Shown: in pieces, positions 8,821-17,575 of the stretch
Layout: each line of letters begins with the position of its first letter
How positions within the stretch are numbered: position 1 is the stretch's first letter
Source of the DNA: Euzebyella saccharophila
GTDB taxonomy: Bacteria > Bacteroidota > Bacteroidia > Flavobacteriales > Flavobacteriaceae
DNA: 64,000 bases
Direction: 5' to 3'
NCBI RefSeq assembly: GCF_014855495.1
Contig: NZ_JACYFJ010000001.1
Span: 310,001-374,000, forward strand
Notes under the pieces: model-generated
The model's input: only the letters and a program-made list of their open reading frames with translations
The model's database searches: none
Told to the model about the DNA's origin: nothing
Program-made: the position numbers and the translations under genes

Positions 8821-9954
8821 ATGAATCGAACCTTCAAATTCATAAAAAGAATGTTAGCAACCATAGGCATCCTAATTGGCTTAGTAATACTTCTAGTTGT
8901 ACTGTTTGTAAACTTTAGTCCGCAATTTGGTGGTAAGGCAACTAAGGAACAATTGGCATCCTACGCCAAATCTGCACACTTTAAAGAGGGGAAGTTCTTT
9001 AACTTGGGCGGTGTAAAAAATGAAATGAGTGCCGGTGACATGGCCAAGGCCATTGGCGGCATGTTCAAAAAGATACCCAATGCCAAACCTGATAGCCCCT
9101 TAGCAGTACATGCGATAGATTCTACGGCCATTGCCAATTATTCTGGAGAAACCCGCTTTATCTGGTTTGGCCATTCAACTTTCCTTTTACAAATAAAGGG
9201 AAAAAACATTTTATTGGACCCTATGTTTGGTGATGTTCCCGCACCTCATCCTATGCTAGGTAGCAAAAGATTCAGTAACGGTCTCCCCATTGCTATAGAA
9301 AAATTACCCCGTATAGATGCGGTAATCCTTTCCCATGACCATTATGACCATTTAGATTACGAGAGCATTAAAAAGCTAAAGCACAAGGTTGACCATTTCT
9401 ATATGCCGCTTGGCCTGGGCAATCACCTAAGGGAATGGGATGTGGAGGCAAAGCGTATTACAGAATTGGATTGGTGGCAAGAAGCCACTATGGGAGATTT
9501 CACCTTTACCAGCACCCCTGCCCAACATTTTTCTGGTAGAGGTCTTACGGACAGGGATAAAACACTTTGGAGCTCATGGGTCATACAAACGACCAAGGAA
9601 AAAATCTTCTTTAGTGGCGATAGTGGATACGGTCCCCACTTTAAAACCATTGGGGAAAAGTTTGGGGCATTCGATTTTGCGATGATCGAATGCGGACAAT
9701 ACAATGAACTTTGGTCAGAAATTCACATGTTTCCCGAAGAAACGGCACAAGTGGGTCTGGACATCAACGCCAAAGCTATTATGCCCATTCACTGGGGTGC
9801 CTTTAAATTGGCACAACATTCTTGGACCGACCCTGTGGAAAGGGCCGTTAAAAAAGCCAAAGAAATCAATGTTTCAATAATTACACCGCAAATTGGGATT
9901 CCTACCAGCATCCATCAAGAGCTACCCGCCCCAGAAATTTGGTGGGAGAATTAA
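8821..9954 (+). CDS. MBL-fold metallo-hydrolase (UlaG/NAPE-PLD-like)
   Basis: The start at 8821 (MNRTFKFIKRM) is preferred over an upstream GTG at 8779 because it opens directly onto a membrane segment (about residues 11-33). The rest is a metallo-beta-lactamase fold: WFGHSTFLL, LLDPMFG, the zinc motif SHDHYDHLD, the second ligand region PAQHFSGRG, FFSGDSGYG and PIHWGAF. The order matches the UlaG and N-acyl-phosphatidylethanolamine phospholipase D branch, so a membrane-anchored hydrolase acting on a phosphoester or lipid is likely; the side of the membrane and the substrate are not clear. It follows the restriction gene by 129 bases and faces TrpB2. Confidence 0.82.
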   Translation: MNRTFKFIKRMLATIGILIGLVILLVVLFVNFSPQFGGKATKEQLASYAKSAHFKEGKFFNLGGVKNEMSAGDMAKAIGGMFKKIPNAKPDSPLAVHAIDSTAIANYSGETRFIWFGHSTFLLQIKGKNILLDPMFGDVPAPHPMLGSKRFSNGLPIAIEKLPRIDAVILSHDHYDHLDYESIKKLKHKVDHFYMPLGLGNHLREWDVEAKRITELDWWQEATMGDFTFTSTPAQHFSGRGLTDRDKTLWSSWVIQTTKEKIFFSGDSGYGPHFKTIGEKFGAFDFAMIECGQYNELWSEIHMFPEETAQVGLDINAKAIMPIHWGAFKLAQHSWTDPVERAVKKAKEINVSIITPQIGIPTSIHQELPAPEIWWEN

Positions 9955-10023
9955 AAGGTATGGTGCATTTTATCTGTAACTATCATTTTATCAAATAGAT
10001 ACACCTAAAATTAATTACAAAAC

Positions 10024-10061
10024 AGCTGATGACCTTAACCCTTAAGCCAAGGTCATAAGCT
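10024..10061. terminator. Hairpin between convergent genes
   Basis: Thirteen-base stem with one mismatch (AGCTgATGACCTT / AAGGTCATaAGCT) midway between the convergent MBL and TrpB2 genes. The T-run is weak on either side (TGTTTTG on the minus strand), so it is only a probable bidirectional terminator. Confidence 0.5.
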
Positions 10062-10080
10062 ATATCACATACCTAAAATC

Positions 10081-11448
10081 CTAGAGAGGAATTTCAGGGG
10101 TGTTTAGTTTAGCAATTGACTTGTTGATTTCTTCCTGCGTGAGTTCATGCCTTACAATGTTCCCTTCAAAATAGTCATCATACGCTTTCATATCAAAATT
10201 TCCATGTCCGCAAAGATTAAAAAGAATAGTCTTGGAGACTCCTTCCTCCTTGCATTTTTTGGCCTCTGCCACCACGGTAGCAATTCCGTGGGTAGCTTCC
10301 GGTGCCGGAATAATTCCCTCAGACCGCGCAAAAAGCACACCGGCATCAAAAACCTCTAAGTTATCATGTGCAACGGCTTCAATTAAGTTATCTTTTAACA
10401 ACTGACTTACGATGACACCTGCACCGTGATAACGCAATCCGCCTGCATGAATGGGCGCAGGAACAAAATCATGCCCCAAGGTATACATTGGAAGTAAGGG
10501 GGTCATGCCTCCCGTATCACCAAAATCATATCTAAAGACGCCCCGGGTCAATTTGGGACATGAAGTAGGTTCACTCGCTATACAACGAATCTTCTTTCCT
10601 TCTTCCATATTCAATCTTAGAAAAGGAAAGGCCAGACCTGCAAAATTAGACCCGCCACCAAAGGGCGCCACTACAATATCTGGCATATCACCCGCTTTTT
10701 CCATTTGTTTAATAGCTTCTTGGCCTATTATGGTCTGATGCAGTTTTACATGGTTCAAGACGCTTCCCAAGGCATATTTGGTATCCTCCCGTTGTGCGGC
10801 CATTTCAACGGCTTCGCTTATGGCAATACCAAGAGAACCCGGACTATCCGGATTTTCCGCCAATATTTTTCTACCTGCTTCCGTCAGGTTAGTGGGCGAG
10901 GCAAATACATTGGCCCCCCAAGCATTCATCATAGATTTTCTATAAGGTTTGTGATGGTAGGACAATTTTACCATATACACATCACAATCGATACCAAAAT
11001 GCTGGCATGCAAAGCTAAGGGCACTACCCCATTGGCCAGCTCCGGTTTCTGTAGTAATGCGTTTAACACCTTCCATTTTATTATAATATGCCTGTGGTAC
11101 GGCCGTATTGGGTTTGTGCGATCCGGACGGGCTTACACCTTCATATTTGTAGTAGATTTTTGCCGGAGTATCCAATGCTTTTTCCAAGCCGTATGCCCGG
11201 TATAATGGGGTGGGTCTCCATAGGGAGTATATATTTCTTACCTCATCAGGGATGGGTATCCATTTGTCCGTACTGACCTCTTGCTCGATCAACGCCATTG
11301 GAAATAAGGGGGCTAAGGCCTCCGGACCAATAGGCTCTAGGGTAGCAGGATTTAGGGGAGGTAACGGTTTATTGGGCATATCTGCCACAATATTGTACCA
11401 GTTTTCAGGAATTTCTTGCTCGCTGAGGGTAAATTTTCTAGTTTTCAT
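10081..11448 (-). CDS. trpB: Tryptophan synthase beta chain, TrpB2 type
   Basis: A 455-residue PLP enzyme of the TrpB2 subfamily, which is longer than the ordinary TrpB (about 400) because of an N-terminal extension (PLPPLNPATLEPI). The PLP lysine is K112 in SGSHKPNTA, and the phosphate-binding loop is GGGSNFAGLAF near residue 265. TrpB converts indole and serine to tryptophan. TrpB2 often works without TrpA, salvaging free indole, and no trpA or other trp gene is nearby, which fits that role. Transcription probably starts from the promoter-like pair at 11473-11502. Confidence 0.9.
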   Translation of the reverse strand: MKTRKFTLSEQEIPENWYNIVADMPNKPLPPLNPATLEPIGPEALAPLFPMALIEQEVSTDKWIPIPDEVRNIYSLWRPTPLYRAYGLEKALDTPAKIYYKYEGVSPSGSHKPNTAVPQAYYNKMEGVKRITTETGAGQWGSALSFACQHFGIDCDVYMVKLSYHHKPYRKSMMNAWGANVFASPTNLTEAGRKILAENPDSPGSLGIAISEAVEMAAQREDTKYALGSVLNHVKLHQTIIGQEAIKQMEKAGDMPDIVVAPFGGGSNFAGLAFPFLRLNMEEGKKIRCIASEPTSCPKLTRGVFRYDFGDTGGMTPLLPMYTLGHDFVPAPIHAGGLRYHGAGVIVSQLLKDNLIEAVAHDNLEVFDAGVLFARSEGIIPAPEATHGIATVVAEAKKCKEEGVSKTILFNLCGHGNFDMKAYDDYFEGNIVRHELTQEEINKSIAKLNTPEIPL

Positions 11449-11472
11449 TTAATGAGTTATTGGTATACCCAT

Positions 11473-11502
11473 TAAAGATATGAAATAGGTCCCAACCTCA
11501 AA
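11473..11502 (-). promoter_or_regulatory. Promoter of trpB2 (Bacteroidota -33/-7)
   Basis: On the minus strand TTTG is followed after 18 bases by TATCTTTA, one mismatch from the Bacteroidota -7 consensus TAnnTTTG. It lies 25 bases before the trpB2 start. Confidence 0.6.
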
Positions 11503-11640
11503 ATGACTTTTGCGATACCCAAAAATTTAAATATCCATAATTTTTAAAAAGTGCTAAAATTATGTCAAATTGTTCATTTTTAACGATTTAATGTAATCCA
11601 AGCAGTATTTTAGCAACGTACGTAGAATATTATTGGGGCC

Positions 11641-11724
11641 ATGGACAAATACATTACTATCTTAATCATTTATATACTAGCTTATCTCTTCTCTGTCATA
11701 GCTAGGCCCTATATTGAAAAATAA
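11641..11724 (+). CDS. Possible 27-residue membrane peptide
   Basis: An isolated short frame, ATG to TAA, encodes MDKYITILIIYILAYLFSVI followed by ARPYIEK: one charged N-terminus, an unbroken hydrophobic helix of about 18 residues and a basic/aromatic tail, which is the pattern of a single-pass small membrane protein. It lies in a 395-base space between two minus-strand genes and ends 60 bases before a terminator hairpin that could serve both strands. There is no family match that I recognise and no clear promoter, so it may be chance. Confidence 0.35.
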   Translation: MDKYITILIIYILAYLFSVIARPYIEK

Positions 11725-11784
11725 TTCCAAAAACATATCGTTTCCGAAGACCAAGTACTTCAAAAAAACCTCTTATTAAAAGCA

Positions 11785-11822
11785 AAAACCAAAAAGCATT
11801 TAGGAAATACTTTTTGGTTTTA
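11785..11822 (-). terminator. Intrinsic terminator of the fiber-protein operon
   Basis: Stem AAAACCAAAAAG / CTTTTTGGTTTT around a 13-base loop. On the minus strand it is followed by TTGCTTTT and lies 22 bases after the fiber-protein stop. It could also stop plus-strand transcription of the small frame at 11641. Confidence 0.7.
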
Positions 11823-11843
11823 GACAACTACACTCAACTCACA

Positions 11844-14474
11844 CTATTTGGAAATATTTTTTTCTAAGCGCAATAGCCGAGCCTCTAAAGAGGCAATTCT
11901 TTCGGATTGTTTTTCAATTAATGATTGCTGTTCTTGAATGGCCTTTATTGCCACAATTGCGAAGGCGCTATAGTTCAGACCCAGTAATTCATCCTCATTA
12001 TCTGAAGATACCAAATCTGGAAAAATGCTTTGAACGTCCTGTGCTATAAGACCAATAGTCCTTTTCCTTTCGATGTCGGATTTGTAATAATAGGTACTGG
12101 GTTTTAGCTCTTTGACCTTCCCCAGTACATTGGTAAGGGGTCGAATTTCAGATTTCAAACGCTTATCCGAACTTTGAACGTATGCTCCATTATTTGCATT
12201 AATAAATCCTCGTAAAGCTCCTCCGTAATGAAACCTTAATCCAAAACCATGGGTAATATCCCAATCTTCATTACCAGTTCCATCAGTAAATCGCAGTCCT
12301 GTACCAACTGTTTGACCTCCTTGATAAATATGGAGTTTAGCAGAAGGCGTAGTTGTACCTATACCAACATTACCATCGGCAGTGACCGTTAATTTTGGGC
12401 TCGCTTTGGTAACCAAATGAACTTTTCCATCATTATTAGAATCACCGGTTCCAAAATCCATATCCTTATTCCCTGTATATACCCCGGAATATCCTATGTA
12501 TCCTACAGAAGTAAAGTAGGAAGCCCATGTATCGCTTGTAGAAGTTTCAAGTCTCATCACATGACCAGTGGCTGCATTTACATGCAATTTAGTAAGCGGA
12601 CTTCCTGTGCCAACACCAACGTCACCACTATCAAAATAAATATCACTTTCATTTTCTTCCCAAAGAGAACTGCCTCCACCAGAGCTGCCAATCATTAAAT
12701 TACCATCGGCATCAGCTACCACGTTTCTTTGACCAGCACCCGCTAAATCTCTTGACTTGATCGTACCGTCTACATCTAATTTTGAAGTGGGATCCTCCAC
12801 TCCTAGACCCAAATTTCCAGAAAAATAATTTTTATCCTCCCCTTTGGAATAGACGCCATACTTTTCTCCTGCGGTGCCTCCATGGAATATTAGGTCCAAC
12901 CCGTACTTTCTACCCGTTCCTGAGCCACCAAGATCACCTCTAAAGGCCCAGGCAGTAGCTGTTGTTTGGGACCTTGCATCCGATCGTATGCCGAAGGTGT
13001 TATTATTATCACCACTCCTAGCTTCGGCAGAAGCGGTAATAGCAGATTTATATCCATTATTAAAAACCGACACCCCGATTCCGTTTCTCACATCGGCCAA
13101 GGTATTCTGAATAAATAATCTAGCATCTCCAGAGGATTGATGCCCAATTCCTACATGCCCTGTCATTCTCGAAATTCCACTAGCATCTTCAGACCACAAC
13201 GAACTCCCTCCGCCACCACCAACTTCATCCGTACCGGCAACCCACTGACCCAAACCAGCATCCCATTTGGCCACTTGACCGTCTGCAGTACCTTCCAACC
13301 CGGAAATATTGGCACCATCTCCCATGAGCAGTCCGCTTTCGCCTGTTACATCCACAAAATTTCCTAAATCTACCGAACCGGCGCCATCTTCAATGCTAAG
13401 TACATCGCCTGTCAGAATTAAATCTTGGTCATCAGTTCCACCAGGGGGAATAATTCCTGAAAGATCTACCCCCGTACCATTGGTAATATTTAAAACCGTT
13501 CCTGTTAGCGACAGATCTTGATCATCAGTATCCACCAAACCTCCTGTAGCGAGTTCTTCCAAGGCTGCTTGCGTATCGGTAGCAGCAAGGCCTGTACCTG
13601 CATTGTTGAAAGGAACTTCTGCTGCAGTTTGGTCATCGGTTCCGCCCGGTGGGATGATTCCTGAAAGATCCACACCCGTACCATCTGAAATCTCCAAGTT
13701 GGTACCCGTAAGGGTCAAATTCTGAAGTTCATTGGTCGGGTCGGCATCCGCATCTGCCCCTCCCGCCCCAGCGGCCAATTCATCAATAGCGTCTTGGGCA
13801 TTATTGGCTGCTAAACCAGATGCGGTATTGTCATAAGGTACTTCACCGGCATTCTGCTCTACCCCACCCCCACCAGCGAAAAATTTATTATCAACATACG
13901 TTTTTACCGCACGCTGGGTAGGCAAAATTCCATTACTATTTTCTGAAAGTGTACCGTTATCCGAAATCTCGTTCACTTGATTTCCGGTACTTAAATTCAA
14001 TGCGCCTTCCACTTTAAAATTTTGACGCACCACTACATCGCCTTCATTGAGGTTTTCAATAACATCTCCCGTTTTTACCCACTGTTTATCACCGGACGCC
14101 AAAGCATAGGGAACAGCAGATAATTCCGTAGTGCCTATCTCAACCCCATTTAGAAAAATGGTTAAGAACGAAGTGCTTCCCCAAGGTAAATTGGAAAAAC
14201 TACCGTTGGCTACCGTTCCATTTCCAATTTTTAGGCTAAAGACACCATTGGCATCCGTTTCTACCATATGTGTTTCTTCGTAAACAAGCGTGGCATTGGC
14301 AGCACCAAAACGCAAACCTATGCCCACCGTTAACTCTTCCTGCTCCAATAGATTATTTTCCGCATCACGGGCAACCCCTTGATAATTGATAAAATCTGCT
14401 TGTGCCCACATTTTTGTTGATAGTAGCAATAGAACAATCAACATTAAGACCGTTAAATAGTAATTCTTTCCCAT
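11844..14474 (-). CDS. Secreted tail-fiber-like protein with C-terminal S74 chaperone domain
   Basis: An 876-residue protein with a signal peptide (cleavage probably after KMWAQA). An N-terminal domain (FINYQGVARDAENN, about 27-120) is common in flavobacterial surface proteins. Then comes a low-complexity stalk with two copies of an EVP(Y/F)-NNAxxGLAA-xxAQxAxxELA unit and repeated LTGTxLxIxxGTGVDLSGIIPPGGTDDQ-like blocks. Several 'LHVxxxTGxVGIGTxxPxxKL' beta-prism repeats follow. The end is an intramolecular chaperone (peptidase S74) with the SSDKRLKSEI self-cleavage signature near residue 768, IGLIAQDV, and a coiled coil. S74 domains trimerise phage fibers and then cut themselves off. The T9SS-tagged partner lies 5 bases upstream. 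Likely a trimeric surface fiber; not part of a prophage. Confidence 0.82.
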   Translation of the reverse strand: MGKNYYLTVLMLIVLLLLSTKMWAQADFINYQGVARDAENNLLEQEELTVGIGLRFGAANATLVYEETHMVETDANGVFSLKIGNGTVANGSFSNLPWGSTSFLTIFLNGVEIGTTELSAVPYALASGDKQWVKTGDVIENLNEGDVVVRQNFKVEGALNLSTGNQVNEISDNGTLSENSNGILPTQRAVKTYVDNKFFAGGGGVEQNAGEVPYDNTASGLAANNAQDAIDELAAGAGGADADADPTNELQNLTLTGTNLEISDGTGVDLSGIIPPGGTDDQTAAEVPFNNAGTGLAATDTQAALEELATGGLVDTDDQDLSLTGTVLNITNGTGVDLSGIIPPGGTDDQDLILTGDVLSIEDGAGSVDLGNFVDVTGESGLLMGDGANISGLEGTADGQVAKWDAGLGQWVAGTDEVGGGGGSSLWSEDASGISRMTGHVGIGHQSSGDARLFIQNTLADVRNGIGVSVFNNGYKSAITASAEARSGDNNNTFGIRSDARSQTTATAWAFRGDLGGSGTGRKYGLDLIFHGGTAGEKYGVYSKGEDKNYFSGNLGLGVEDPTSKLDVDGTIKSRDLAGAGQRNVVADADGNLMIGSSGGGSSLWEENESDIYFDSGDVGVGTGSPLTKLHVNAATGHVMRLETSTSDTWASYFTSVGYIGYSGVYTGNKDMDFGTGDSNNDGKVHLVTKASPKLTVTADGNVGIGTTTPSAKLHIYQGGQTVGTGLRFTDGTGNEDWDITHGFGLRFHYGGALRGFINANNGAYVQSSDKRLKSEIRPLTNVLGKVKELKPSTYYYKSDIERKRTIGLIAQDVQSIFPDLVSSDNEDELLGLNYSAFAIVAIKAIQEQQSLIEKQSERIASLEARLLRLEKNISK

Positions 14475-14479
14475 GATTA

Positions 14480-14962
14480 TTAGTTCTTTATAATTTTATA
14501 TTCTTTTAATCCTACAGTACCCTTTAACAAAAGTTGAAGTATATAGACCCCTTTTGCCATGGAGCGCATATCTATGACATGTTCTACTCGATCATCCTCC
14601 ACAGACTTCATAAAAACACGTTGTGAATTAACCGAAAACACTTGCATGGCTAGAACCTCACTCTCTCCAGAAAAAATGGTAAGCTCGTCCATAACAGGGT
14701 TTGGGTAGACAACAATCTCAACTTCCTCCTCATTACCTACTCCCAACGGTATGACCAGAATTCCCTTTTTACCCCAAAAGCCTTGATGAACGGAATAATC
14801 GTCTTTTATAAAACCCACCACACTTTCACCAATCGTAAAATTGAGATTGTGGCCCGAAGAAACCATTAAAGTCCCGCCACTTCCAATCACGCTTCTATCA
14901 ATAGTCTGGGCAGATGCACTTAGAGCCAATAATAGTACGGGTATGGTAAAATTTACTTTCAT
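14480..14962 (-). CDS. Small T9SS-sorted secreted protein
   Basis: The start at 14962 gives a clean signal peptide (MKVNFTIPVLLLALSASAQ); the ORF could open 16 codons earlier but that would precede the signal. The 160-residue product has a short N-terminal domain (SGGTLMVSSGHNLNFTIGES, HQGFWGK) and a C-terminal type A sorting domain of the type IX system: VYPNPVMDELTI, a GVYILQL strand and the final YKIIKN. Such domains direct export across the outer membrane and attachment to the surface. It is the first gene of an apparent pair with the fiber protein (5-base gap), so the two may form one surface structure (inference). Confidence 0.8.
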   Translation of the reverse strand: MKVNFTIPVLLLALSASAQTIDRSVIGSGGTLMVSSGHNLNFTIGESVVGFIKDDYSVHQGFWGKKGILVIPLGVGNEEEVEIVVYPNPVMDELTIFSGESEVLAMQVFSVNSQRVFMKSVEDDRVEHVIDMRSMAKGVYILQLLLKGTVGLKEYKIIKN

Positions 14963-15043
14963 AAGGTTCTTACTTTTAAATTGATGTTTAACGGGATAAA
15001 AGGTTAACACACAAAGACAATTATTTGCGGCCTAGCCTAATTT

Positions 15044-15277
15044 TTATCTTCTCTTCTTATAAACAAAGACCTCAATAGAATCAAAACTAATTTCCATGGC
15101 TTTGGAAAAATCCCCTAAAAAACGATTAGGGGAATACCCAGCAATAAGAATACCTTCCACGGCAAACAGAATTGCGGGATGTACAGCTTGTACAAACGAA
15201 AGAAGGGACTCTGCAAAAATTAAGGTAGTATTGAAAAGCAGTGCGAGCAATAGAATCAAGGAAGTTTTCATCATCAT
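15044..15277 (-). CDS. Small exported protein, function unknown
   Basis: A 77-residue frame that begins MMMKTSLILLLALLFNTTLIFA, a typical signal peptide, followed by a short mature part with a hydrophobic patch (AILFAVEGILIAGY) and a basic end (VYKKRR). I recognise no family. It lies upstream of the T9SS/fiber pair on the same strand with an 81-base gap. The signal peptide makes it credible as a gene, but the plus strand also carries an open frame here. Confidence 0.5.
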   Translation of the reverse strand: MMMKTSLILLLALLFNTTLIFAESLLSFVQAVHPAILFAVEGILIAGYSPNRFLGDFSKAMEISFDSIEVFVYKKRR

Positions 15278-15505
15278 AATTTTAAGTGTTGCTATATATT
15301 TATATGGACAGGATATTATGTCCAGAAATGTGTTTTTTGAAATAAAAAAGGGGGAGTTTTGGCGTAATTAATTTGTAAAAAATTAACCTACAGACAGTTG
15401 AAGTTACTTAATGAAGAGAAAAATAGAAGCGATTTTGTATGTATGGTAACAGCTTATGTAAGAATGGATTCTATATTCTTATTGTTTGAAAAATTGACCG
15501 TAAAA

Positions 15506-15537
15506 GAAAAAAGTCTCCCAAAAACGGAAGACTTTTG
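15506..15537 (-). terminator. Intrinsic terminator after the DUF4870 gene
   Basis: Stem AAAAGTCTcCC / GGaAGACTTTT with a CAAAAAC loop, followed on the minus strand by TTTTTTCTTTT. It lies 25 bases after the DUF4870 stop and marks the end of the lipoprotein operon that begins at 16910. Confidence 0.8.
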
Positions 15538-15562
15538 TAATTTTTGCGCTGTAATTTGTCCG

Positions 15563-15928
15563 TTACAGTCCCTTAAACCACTCATTAAATTTACTTCCCA
15601 AGAAAGGAGCTGGTTTGGTCCTTCCGTTAAGAGCATTCATAAGGGCCATAATCCACATATAGAGTAGTACAAAAATACCCAGCAAGTTAATGATCCAACC
15701 TAAAATGGGAATAAGGCCAATAATTCCCAGTCCAAAACCTGTTACGCAAAGACCTAAGGATTGGCGTATGTGGTATTTTGCAAAGTCAAGTTGCTTTTCA
15801 TTGTTCATCACAAAAGCTATAACCAAACCAATAATGGTTATGTAGCTTATAATGGCTATTCTTTTTGCTTCCTCGTTCACCAAATCCGAAGTATTTTCGG
15901 CCCCTGCCGCTGTGTTTGTAGTTTCCAT
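15563..15928 (-). CDS. DUF4870/Tic20-like membrane protein
   Basis: A 121-residue inner-membrane protein with three hydrophobic helices: about residues 24-42 (IAIISYITIIGLVIAFVMN), 60-80 (LGLCVTGFGLGIIGLIPIL) and 84-100. The signature between the first two is KQLDFAKYHIRQSLGL, which recurs in the DUF4870 family. Function is unknown in the family. It is the last gene of a three-gene run with two lipoproteins (18-base gap to the upstream stop). Confidence 0.75.
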   Translation of the reverse strand: METTNTAAGAENTSDLVNEEAKRIAIISYITIIGLVIAFVMNNEKQLDFAKYHIRQSLGLCVTGFGLGIIGLIPILGWIINLLGIFVLLYMWIMALMNALNGRTKPAPFLGSKFNEWFKGL

Positions 15929-15946
15929 AAAAAAGATTTTAATTTA

Positions 15947-16570
15947 TTATTTTGTCATTTTTACCAAATCATTCAATTCTAGGTCTTCCACTGCTTCCCA
16001 GGCTTCAGCAGGGTTCATTTCGTTTCCCGTAAAAGTTACAAGAAAACGCTCTGAGTGTGCAAACATTAGGTGGGTACGATTGGTCTTTTTATAGTAGGTT
16101 TGTTGTGCCTTTGTACCTTCTACCTCCACGGTCTTTTTGTGTTTTTCCTCATTTTCCTCTTCCATTTCCAGATTACCCAACATGCCGTATCCTGCAGCCA
16201 TCATACTACCCGTAGGCCCAGCCCCGTCAATCACCTGTATCTTCACAAATGTATCGCCATTCTCTTCCTTAAAAGTTCCTTCTACGGAATTCACCTGGTA
16301 CATTCCCGCTTGACCAATTTTAAATCCGGTACGGTGCATATTGCCCAATTTTGTAGGCAACCAAGATTTTAATTGTTCGTTGGTTAGCGGAACGGCTTCT
16401 TTTAACTTTTCAATTCTACCTTCCACCTTTTTAGCTTCCTTAACAATGGAGGAAGTATTTGCCACAGTACTTTTTGCCTGCTTTAGTTTTTCTTTGACCT
16501 CGCCAACACACGAAATACTAATCACTGCCAAAATCAAATACATAAGTCCTTTTATAAATTTCATTTTCAT
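15947..16570 (-). CDS. Lipoprotein with N-terminal coiled coil, function unknown
   Basis: The start at 16570 (MKMKFIKGLMYLILAVISISC) puts a lipoprotein signal at the N-terminus with the modified Cys near residue 21; an ORF extension to 16600 runs into the upstream gene. A helical segment rich in Lys and Glu (KEKLKQAKSTVANTSSIVKEAKK) follows, then a mixed domain (LPTKLGNMHRTGFKIGQAG, IQVIDGAGPTGSMMAAGYGM) with a run of acidic residues. It has 207 residues and no family I recognise. It is tightly placed between the 111-residue lipoprotein and DUF4870, so the three probably act together at the envelope. Confidence 0.68.
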   Translation of the reverse strand: MKMKFIKGLMYLILAVISISCVGEVKEKLKQAKSTVANTSSIVKEAKKVEGRIEKLKEAVPLTNEQLKSWLPTKLGNMHRTGFKIGQAGMYQVNSVEGTFKEENGDTFVKIQVIDGAGPTGSMMAAGYGMLGNLEMEEENEEKHKKTVEVEGTKAQQTYYKKTNRTHLMFAHSERFLVTFTGNEMNPAEAWEAVEDLELNDLVKMTK

Positions 16571-16574
16571 TAGT

Positions 16575-16910
16575 TTACTGGGTGTTACATTCTTCGGCAT
16601 CTACATCGGCCTTTGCCTCTTTTACCGCATCATCAAACTCTTTTCGGTTAGCTGTAGGTACACAATCATAAACATCGTTAAGGGCATCCAGATAATCTTT
16701 GGCCGCTGCCTTATACTTATTGCAGTTAGCAGTGGTGGGGTTGTTTGAATATTCTTGAGTAGCAGTGGACCAAGCTTCAAGCTCATCGGCATATTGCGCA
16801 GACCAATTACCTCCAAAACAGGCGCCATCGGGATTTAAAGGGTTCGATTTATCGCAGGAGCCCAGGGAAACGGCTAAAAGTGAGACATATATTACAATTT
16901 TCGATTTCAT
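16575..16910 (-). CDS. Small Cys-containing lipoprotein
   Basis: A 111-residue lipoprotein: signal MKSKIVIYVSLLAVSLGSC with the acylated Cys at 19. The mature part is helical, with four further cysteines (DGACFGG, TTANCNKY, VYDCVP, EECNTQ) that could form disulfides in the periplasm. First gene of the operon with the next lipoprotein (4-base gap) and divergent from the ECF sigma gene. Its leader contains ACCTTTAAAA 10 bases before the ATG, shared with two other lipoprotein genes in this region (21848 and 22281). Confidence 0.68.
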   Translation of the reverse strand: MKSKIVIYVSLLAVSLGSCDKSNPLNPDGACFGGNWSAQYADELEAWSTATQEYSNNPTTANCNKYKAAAKDYLDALNDVYDCVPTANRKEFDDAVKEAKADVDAEECNTQ

Positions 16911-17019
16911 AATCTTATGGTTTTAAAGGTTATACACTCTTTAATACCATATTTGACAAAAGGTAAACATCATGGACCCATTTTTTTTTACTTTTAAGAT
17001 GTTTACCTCTATAAATTAT

Positions 17020-17574
17020 ATGGTACCAATGACTGACGAGCAGCTAATTGCCGATATGAAAAACCGAAACAGGAATGCCCTAAAAGTGGTATATAAAGAC
17101 TACAGGGAAGAGTTTTTTAGGTTTGCCCATAGGTATGACACCCAGCAAAGCTATCTGGAAGATATTTTTCAAGATGCTATATTGGCGCTTTATGAAAATG
17201 CTCAAAACGGAAAGTTAGATACCCTAAAAAGTTCTGTAAAGACGTATCTGTTTAGTATTGGCAAGTTTATGCTCTTTAAAACGTTTAGGGATACTAAAGA
17301 GTTTACCACGGATGAGGATTTTGTTTTTGACCAGCGAGAGGAAATTGTCTTTAATGAAATAATGGAAGATCAAGAACCAACCGAGAAACAATTAAAGTTG
17401 GTTGCCAATTTTAAAAAACTCGGCGAAAAATGCCGTCAAATTTTGGAATTGTTTTATCTACGGGGTTTGAAAATAGAGGAAATTATGACCGTGCAGGGAT
17501 ATGAAAACAAAAACGTGGTAAAAAGTCAAAAATCTAGATGTCTCAAATCTTTAAAAGACTTAATACAGCAGTAA
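17020..17574 (+). CDS. ECF-type RNA polymerase sigma factor
   Basis: A sigma-70 family protein of 184 residues from the ATG at 17020 (MVPMTDEQLIADMKN); the ORF could open at 16972, but the residues before MTDEQ look unlike the family. Region 2 is seen in ALKVVYKDYREEFFRFA and DIFQDAILALYENA. Region 4 has the helix-turn-helix GLKIEEIMTVQGYENKNVVKSQKSRCLKSL. It ends one base before the anti-sigma start. It would direct transcription in response to an envelope signal, and the facing lipoprotein operon and the CHAT gene are possible targets (inference). Confidence 0.85.
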   Translation: MVPMTDEQLIADMKNRNRNALKVVYKDYREEFFRFAHRYDTQQSYLEDIFQDAILALYENAQNGKLDTLKSSVKTYLFSIGKFMLFKTFRDTKEFTTDEDFVFDQREEIVFNEIMEDQEPTEKQLKLVANFKKLGEKCRQILELFYLRGLKIEEIMTVQGYENKNVVKSQKSRCLKSLKDLIQQ

Positions 17575-17575
17575 A

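Noticed and set aside
11844-14962. Prophage tail-fiber locus
   Set aside because: No other phage genes, and both proteins have signal peptides and one has a T9SS sorting domain, so this is a cellular surface system.
15398-15667. 89-residue plus-strand frame
   Set aside because: It runs across the terminator and the DUF4870 gene of the other strand and has no plausible start region or known motif.
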